Assembly: GCA_023055425.1 (NCBI GenBank) | Contig: JALGPY010000001.1 | Span: 28,447,001 to 28,511,000 of the forward strand | DNA: 64,000 bases | Direction: 5' to 3' | Source of the DNA: Linanthus parryae | Lineage: Eukaryota; Streptophyta; Magnoliopsida; Ericales; Polemoniaceae | Shown here: positions 57,681 through 64,000 of the stretch, one piece after another | How positions within the stretch are numbered: the first letter of the stretch is position 1 | Layout: every line of letters begins with the position of its first letter | The notes under the pieces: model-generated | What the model saw: the letters and a program-made list of their open reading frames with translations, nothing else | The model's database searches: none | Told to the model about the DNA's origin: nothing | Position numbers and translations under genes: made by a program

Positions 57681-58700
57681 GATAAGGGTGCGTAGGGGAA
57701 ATATCAGTCAAGGACCGATAGCCTAAGACTGGCAAGCGTAAATGCCTGACTTCCTTCAATGTGTAAATCTTCCTATCATGCATCTTGAACCTAACTGATT
57801 CGCTTTTGATCACCTTACGGATATCTCCATTTTCCATAAAGACACTTCACCTATATTCACAACTATATGTCGTGAACAATTCCTTGTTTAGACAAATAAA
57901 ATAAGAAGCTCCAGAGTCAAGAAACCACACATCGGACTAATGCGTGAGACTATCTGCAAGCAAAACCTAATCAACTTTTGAAGAGTTCTTACGTTCGGAT
58001 ACTGATGCATATCCTTTTAGTTCATGTTGATTTATTTTGGGACAATCCCTCTTCTAGTGCCCGTTCTACTTGGAAAAGACACACATATCTTCATGTAACT
58101 TGGAGCCCGAGAACTTATTCTTGTTTTTCTTATCTTTCTTGCCTCATGTTTCCATCAAATCAGAAGCATGATCATCTTTACCTGTGCATGCGGCCTAATG
58201 TCGCATCGCCCTAGCATGAAGAGATGATCTCATTTATTTTAGGGTTATGTTGTCTTTATTAGCATTAAGATAGTGTACAAAGTTCTCATGCGGTGGGGGT
58301 AGTGACACCAACAAGATCAAGGCTGCATCATCATCACTCACATTCTCTTCGATAGTACGCAGTTCTAGAAGAATGGTGTTCAATTGATCAAGGTGATCTA
58401 AGATATGTACCTTTTGGTCATGCGCAGACTGAAAAGGCGTTGATTTAGCATTAACTTGTTGTTGAGCGACTTCGTCATGCAGAGACTCTCCAACTTCAAC
58501 CATAAAGTCGTCGCCTTGTCCTGATCCGCGACTTCGGTGACTAGGTCGTCTGCGGGACACAACATAACCCTTGAGTAAGTCTTCTCCTCCATCATCAGAT
58601 ACTTATCTGATGAAACTTCCATGACCTTCTTGTCTTCCGCCAACAAAAACCAGATGCCTTGCTGCTTCAAAAAATCGTGCATCTTGTTCTACCACAAACT
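57640..58700 (-). pseudogene. Element F: copia gag-protease fragment
   Basis: On the minus strand: gag pieces at 58682-58398 (TTLWLKLESLCMTKSLNNKL) and 58560-58234, a half zinc knuckle near 58060 (GH, stop, KRDCPK), the protease site WFLDSGASYFIC (about 57935-57900), then MENGDIRKVIKS and LKEVRHL (57837-57750). The order matches gag to protease of an Ivana/Tork-like copia element. Both ends are cut. Confidence 0.75.
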
Positions 58701-59199
58701 GAACTTGTTCCCTCCTGTAATTCAGTCGATCTTACAAAAAGCGGGTTGCTGATCACTCCAAACTACTAAAACTTGTCTGAAAAACCTCATTTTGGCCTCT
58801 ACTTGTGCGTGTTACTGCAGACGCTCGTACAAGTAGCTCATTCAAGGCACTTTTCAACAGATACTACTTTCAATATATATTTACAGTTTTTTTTTCTTTT
58901 TTGAAAGAACCATCAGCATCATCATACAACCAAAAGAAGTGTCCAAAGTACGAAAGAGTCCAAAATACAACCAAGCACTAAACAAAAATTATAAATTAAG
59001 ACTACATTACAACGGGCGATTATAAAGCATGGCTGCATTATGGGCTTTTAGCCACCTCTGAACGAGAAACCTTTGTGATACTACAAAAGAGAGATGATCA
59101 ATGGTTCCATTGATGTTTCCTACAATAGGAGCGTCCTCCATAGCCGGTCTACGAGTCCCCTAAAATAGAGAGATAGCCACAGAGGAATCAGTGTTAATA

Positions 59200-60254
59200 T
59201 TAACATAGGGTATATCATGGTGCAAAGAAAATTTAACTTTGTATTCAATAGCCTGAGCTCGGCTTCCAGAGCATTAGAAGAATTAGTCATTATGCCAATA
59301 TAGTAATCTCAGTTGTCGGCACCCTTTGTATGAAGTCCAGCTGAAGATAAGAAGTTTCGCTCATCCCAAGCTCCATCAACGCCAATTTTCCATGGAACAT
59401 GCATAGGATCTTCGGGTTGCTAGACAATGACCAACGGGTCTTGATGGTTTTGAAAAGTGGAAGATGAGGTAATTTTTTATTTTGATTGAGAGATAAGACT
59501 CTCCTCTTCCTTCATCTGATTTTGAGCTTCTCTAACTGTATATTGCACACCTTTGAAAATAAAGTTGCATCTCCAACACCAAATAGCCCACATTGTATGG
59601 ATAGCTTGAATGTCCATAGAGTCAATAATATCCCGAAGATTGTCTTCGAAGGATTTTGACGGAGATGGTTTGAAAGCGCAAAAATCCCAAAGCAAATGGA
59701 CATGTTGACACTTAAAGAAAAGTTGATCCAACCTTTCCATCTGCTCGGAGCATAAGATACAAGCATCTTCATTCGTGTTAAGGTGGAGGCTTAGATAATG
59801 GTTGGTTGGCAATCTCTCGTGTGCGCATTTCCAGATTAGAAACTTCCATTTCTTAGGATTTTGAAGCCCCCAAATGGAACCCCAAATGTTGTTAGGAGAA
59901 TCCTTAACATTTGAGAAGATGCTTCCTGGCGTGTGAGCCATAACACCCTTTGAGCATAAGAGGTTATAGCATGACTTAGTAATGAAGAAACCGTCCCCAG
60001 TAAATCTCCTGATCAATTTATCGTTTCTTGAGATCTAGGGAGTTGGATGGCCAAGATACTTTTAGCAATGACAACAGGAACAACTCTGAGAATCTGCTCC
60101 TTATTCCATCTTTGAACATTGTCATCCAAAGAGATCCAGGAATCACAGTATCATTGATACCAATGAAATCCGTACCAAGGATATCAATGAGGGGAGTATA
60201 GAGATCAGGAATCCAATTATCCGTTAGGATTTTGATGTCCTTTCTGCATCCCAC
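59200..60254 (-). pseudogene. LINE C-terminal region (zf-RVT and RNase H-like)
   Basis: 60016-59477 encodes FFITKSCYNLLCSKG, then NPKKWKFLIWKCAHERLPTN, and a Cys/His cluster (ACILCSEQMERLDQLFFKCQ with a following HVHLLWDF), the reverse-transcriptase-associated zinc-binding domain. A second frame at 60254-60018 (GCRKDIKILTDNWIP) is the segment before it. About 59410-59320 reads WKIGVDGAWDERN, the first-Asp region of a plant LINE RNase H domain. Confidence 0.8.
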
Positions 60255-60419
60255 CTTCCAAATAAGGCCTTCTTTAAGAAGGTTTCTTCCATGGAGGATA
60301 CTTTTCTACGACCACGATGCATTGCTAGGACAGTCGATGTCCATGACACATTTTTTTCTACGATACTTTTGAAACAAAAACTTTCGAGACCAGCAGATCA
60401 GGGTTAGAGTAGATGCGCC

Positions 60420-61440
60420 ATGCCTTAGATGCGAAAAGAGTCTGATTAAACCAGTTAAATTTTTGAGTTCCAGGCCCCCTTTGGATTTAGAAAGACATAG
60501 AACATTTTCAGGGATAGTTTTAAGGGATGACCTCTTGTTAGGGTTCCGCCAAAGAGATTGAATTTGTTTTGAATTTTCCTGGTTATTGTTCGAGGGAGCT
60601 GAAAGGATGAGCTCACATAATTAGGGAGGGCGGAAAGAAACGAGTTAGCAAGAGTGAGGCACCCTGCGCTGTAAGGAACTCGCCCTTCCATCCCGAGAGA
60701 GTATTGACAGAGTTTCGGATGAAACCATAAATTTCTCGTCTCTTTCCTCCGGGAATAAGAGGAATACCAAGATAGGTACTCTAAGAGTTGTTAAGTGATA
60801 CACTGTAATCCTTCCTACATATAGAGATACCAGAACAACTACCCTTCGAGGCGAAATTAGAGATAGAAGCTGAGAGAGCTTCAAGGTAGAGGATAAATAG
60901 ATAAGGGGATAAATGGTCCCCTTGTCTGAGCCCAACTTTGGAGTAGACTCTCTCCCCTGGTTGTCCGTTAACGAGGACCGCGAATAAGGTCGTAGTTACG
61001 CACTGCATAATAAGATGGATCCATTTATTAGGGATACGAGACTAGACAGATCATTTTCAAGGAATTTCCAGTTAACCCTATCAAAGACCTTGCTCATGTC
61101 GAGTTTAAGGGCTCCCAAGTAGTAGTTCCCCGAGGACTAAGATCTAATCCTGAAAAAAGTCTCATTCGTTAGAAGAGTACCATCAGATATTTGTCTCCCA
61201 AGAATGAAAGCATTCTGTTCAGGCGAGATGATATCAGAAAAGATAGCCTTAATGCGATTGACAAGGACTTTGGCAATAATTTATACATGGAAGAGCACAA
61301 GCTAATGAGACGGAAATCAGAGGCACACTTTGGAGAGTTGATCTTGGGAATAAGAACTGTAAATGAATAATTAATCTCTTTCAACATAAAGTCCGGATTG
61401 AGAAATTATAAGACAGCACTCACCACAGAGTCTCCAATGA
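60420..61440 (-). pseudogene. LINE reverse transcriptase
   Basis: Frames read SFTVLIPKINSPKCASDFRL (61370-61300, RT motif 1) and VNGQPGERVYSKVGLRQGDH (60970-60910), then LSPYLFILYLEALS. The FADD catalytic box lies in a damaged stretch. SAGCLTLANSFLSALPNYV (60665-60610) and the downstream ITRKIQNKFNLF correspond to the RT thumb region. Several stops are present. Confidence 0.82.
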
Positions 61441-61638
61441 GTTAACAATTGCTTTTATATGTACACTTTTAATAAATACAGTGAGACACGTCTATAACAA
61501 ATGAACGAATGGGGTGCAACAGAGGGACTTCCCAAATAGGATGGACCTGTTTTTTTTCTTTTCCCTTCAAATACTCAAAAGTAAAACAATAAATAAATCT
61601 GGTAAAAGAACGACAACCAAAACAGTGGCAATTGGTTC

Positions 61639-63359
61639 TTAGACCTTCTGCCGGCGCTTCTTTTCTTCAGACAACATCTTGGCAAAGCGAATAAGCGCGT
61701 CTTCATTAGTCCCTTCTCCATCAATCTCCTCAAACTTTCCCGTCTCCAAGTTCACTCTCGAGACTCGCTTCTTTAGTAGCTTTTCTCCAATCTCTACAAG
61801 CCCTTCGAGATTCTCTTTGGTCGCCATATCTAAGGATGCAGCGTTACCCATCAAGCTATCCTCCTGAATACGAAGATAATTCCTCTCGGAATTGAGGGAT
61901 TTGAATAGGGTGGAAACATGGATATCCACAATATCTGAGCTTGCATTTCCAAAAATGTCTAGCAACGGTGTCGAACCATTGTATAACCAGCTGAGAAGAC
62001 CCCATCTCGCGGCTTTGGCTGCACTGTATTTGACTTTTTGCTTGGCCGTACCGGTTCCCAACGACAACACCAAAACCTTATTTCTTTGCATAGGGTTCAC
62101 ATCCATGTACTTGAATTTCCCCAACAATATTTCATTGTAGATGTGACTTAGAGCCATTTGAGTCTGCAATTTCCAGAAAACCAATTGGTAGTTAATAACA
62201 TGTAAGAACTCCCATTTATGAAATCGTTACAAACTGACACTTATGCCCGCTTTCTTAGCCTAATTATTGGTGATTTTTTTGCTTTTCTTAAATCATAAAA
62301 AGTACTAACATTCTCAAAATAAGCGACTTTTTTTAAAATATTTTTCACCTAAAATTAGGTAATATAAAAGCGGAGCCTTAGTTTGATGACTTACGGGGTT
62401 ATTAGCAGCAACAGCGCCATCAATGAGATCGTAAGGGTGACGCTTACCATGCTCGTCAAAAGTCTCAAAGTAATGTGCAGGGAAAAACGTGGGAGCTGCG
62501 GAAGTACTCAGGCAAACATCGGATAGCAAAACGTTCTTGTAACGTTTTTCTTTAGCCTGGAAAGTAATAAAATTTAGTAATTTGGAATCATATATCAGTC
62601 TACGAAATAAAATAATTAACTCAGTACTGAGCAAGATTGGATACGTACAGATTCGGTAGAGAAGATGACCGGTTGAAGGTTCCTTATGTCGAAAGCTGGT
62701 ACAATAACATTTGTTAAGGTCTCTTTGAGAGTAATTTGTCCCAATTTTTCTCTAATCACTGTTTTCAGATACTTCCCATCGTATTTTGGCCCTGTCATCG
62801 TCCCTAAACAACCTCCAACCTTGCCCACGATATTATATGGCCTGTATACATCAACCAAGAAAATTATCTCTTTAGCAATTAATCAACCAACAAGTCACAA
62901 TTGAATATGTAAGCCTGAAAACTCCCTAATTTTGACTTATTTCTACCAGATATAATTTACTCACTTGGTTTGTGGGAAGATCTTGGGACAGTGTGTCAAG
63001 TAGAACTTGTTGATGTCCGGAGCAGAATACAAAGGGCGGTTATTGTTTTCCTTATCCGGGGCGGTAAGAAGGGCCGTCACAAGCCCGCCCGTGCTAGTTC
63101 CCGCCACCACATCAAAATAGTCGGCGATCCTCGCATCTGGTCCGTCCAATTCCTGAAGCTTTGATTCAAGAAACGCTAGAAGGGTCCCAGGAATAACACC
63201 TCTAATGCCACCTCCATCGATACTTAAAACTGTGATCATTTTTCCTTCTTTTGCTTCGTTCCCAATAAGAGGTGGCGGATCTTGGAAGAGCGGTGATTGA
63301 AGCATGGGAGATTGGTGCATCGGTGATTGTACCACCTCCATCAATGAAAGAAACTTCAT
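61639..63359 (-). CDS. Patatin-like phospholipase PLP3
   Basis: Four exons: 63359-62965, 62841-62649, 62556-62395 and 62163-61639, all GT/AG, giving 424 residues with the same exon lengths as PLP2. DGGGIRG (48-54), GTSTG (Ser89) and DGA (Asp242) are all present. The most visible differences from PLP2 are in the N-terminal ~40 residues ([30 protein letters not shown]) and a few substitutions such as [12 protein letters not shown] in exon 3. The third intron (62164-62394) is longer than in PLP2. The frame is intact. It likely has the same lipid acyl-hydrolase activity; whether the paralogues differ in expression cannot be told from sequence. Confidence 0.95.
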
Positions 63360-63467
63360 TATCGACCGGAGTATGAAAACACGAATTATGAGCGAGAAGA
63401 AGTAAAGAACTCGAAATTAGAAAGAAAGTGAAAAGACTTGTGACTTTGGAGTTTAATTTCTGAAATC

Positions 63468-63690
63468 TATTTATAGAACAAGGAATATAATCGATGAATT
63501 GGTCCAACTAACACGTTATTTTATTTAAACTTTGTATCTGTAAAGTCGCCATTATTGATTTGGTATATTAGGGTCTTCTTAGGGTTAAATTAAAGATTGG
63601 TGAGACAACAGGAAAGGTACCAGCTACTTCATACCTTTGTCTTTATTTCATCAAGTTGGCACTTGTTTAGTGTTCATTTGACAATTCATA
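63468..63690 (-). promoter_or_regulatory. PLP3 promoter with conserved block
   Basis: CTATAAATA (63476-63468) lies ~109 bases before the start. GGTCCAACTAACACGTT (63501-63517), AAGTCGCCATT (63543-63553), an AGCTACTTCAT segment (63622) and TCATCAAGTTGGCAC (63648-63662) repeat the order seen upstream of PLP1 and PLP2. Confidence 0.72.
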
Positions 63691-64000
63691 GTCTTTGAGA
63701 AAATGGTTATTTTATCCATTTTATGACACCATAGTCCCTATAATAATGGGATAAGTTATCTCCATGTTGATAAACAAACATGCATAGGGTCGCTTATCAA
63801 AAGAATTGTGTCACGTGATGATCTACTTGTTAGCCTGCAGTTATTATAGGTATAGGCATGTTACTCTCAAAGTATGTTTCTTTGGAACCCCAAGGTTCTT
63901 GTTTATTACACGACCACCCTATTTTGTTCTGAACAGTGTTTTAGGTACTCAAAACACATTTCCAATCACTGTTTTTTGTTTGTTTTTGGTTGTTGTTGTT
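63691..64000. other. Right-end intergenic sequence
   Basis: No gene, repeat or RNA recognised. Confidence 0.4.

Larger units (their letters stand above)
58886..61440 (-). mobile_element. LINE-type non-LTR retrotransposon, 5'-truncated
   Basis: In minus orientation: RT, zinc-binding region, then an RNase H-like end and a terminal poly(A) (poly-T on plus, 58886-58902). Truncation lies at about 61440, inside the RT domain, so the endonuclease and ORF1 are missing. No clear target duplication was found. Confidence 0.8.

Noticed and set aside
61892..62140. Plus-strand ORFs opposite the PLP exons (also 53232-53480 and 62686-62904)
   Set aside because: They are mirror frames of conserved patatin exons; their conservation follows from the coding strand.

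Overview
The window is nuclear DNA from a flowering plant, most likely a eudicot. It is AT-rich and intron-bearing, and it carries plant-type LTR retrotransposons, a LINE, Mutator-like DNA transposons and scattered plastid-derived fragments. The only clear host genes are three tandem patatin-like phospholipase paralogues (PLP1 17400-19060, PLP2 52979-54553, PLP3 61639-63359). All lie on the minus strand, each predicts 424 residues, and each has the lipase motifs DGGGIRG, GTSTG and DGA. A conserved upstream block with a TATA box precedes each start codon. PLP1 has one intron that PLP2 and PLP3 lack.

Layout. 1-12697: minus-strand SIRE-like Ty1/copia element A, 5'-truncated, whose extra third ORF is split by a Ty3/gypsy-like LTR element (1196-6819) with almost no internal region. 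12698-17340: plus-strand decayed copia element D. 17400-19390: PLP1 and its promoter. 19400-20150: sequence that includes a plastid psaA fragment. 20153-21480: LTR and 3' UTR of another SIRE-like element. 21822-43208: minus-strand copia element C, interrupted by a solo gypsy-like LTR (24352-26679) and, inside its right-hand LTR, by the complete 10.8-kb SIRE-like element B (32295-43064, five-base target duplication ATGGA). 43460-45330: mosaic of plastid-like fragments (rrn23 end, trnY, trnM, rps4 pieces). 45559-47119: non-autonomous Mutator-like element with a 9-base target duplication. 47187-52213: a larger Mutator-like element with a transposase gene and a second, convergent, spliced small gene. 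52979-54900: PLP2 and promoter. 55009-58700: two copia fragments. 58886-61440: 5'-truncated LINE. 61639-63700: PLP3 and promoter.

The most interesting structure is the Mutator-like element at 47-52 kb. Arrays of a near-palindrome (GTCGACCAAAATGGTCGAC and variants) flank the transposase gene on both sides. By splice-site inspection they fall inside introns of the two convergent genes: a 5'-UTR intron of the transposase gene and the single intron of the small minus-strand gene. A second unusual signal is a palindrome (TTCAAAGCTTTGAA and close variants) scattered through the SIRE-like elements, in LTRs, UTRs and coding sequence alike, in more than one reading frame.

All calls come from reading the sequence and translated frames by eye. 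No database search was run, and lineage names for mobile elements are judgements from motif content.
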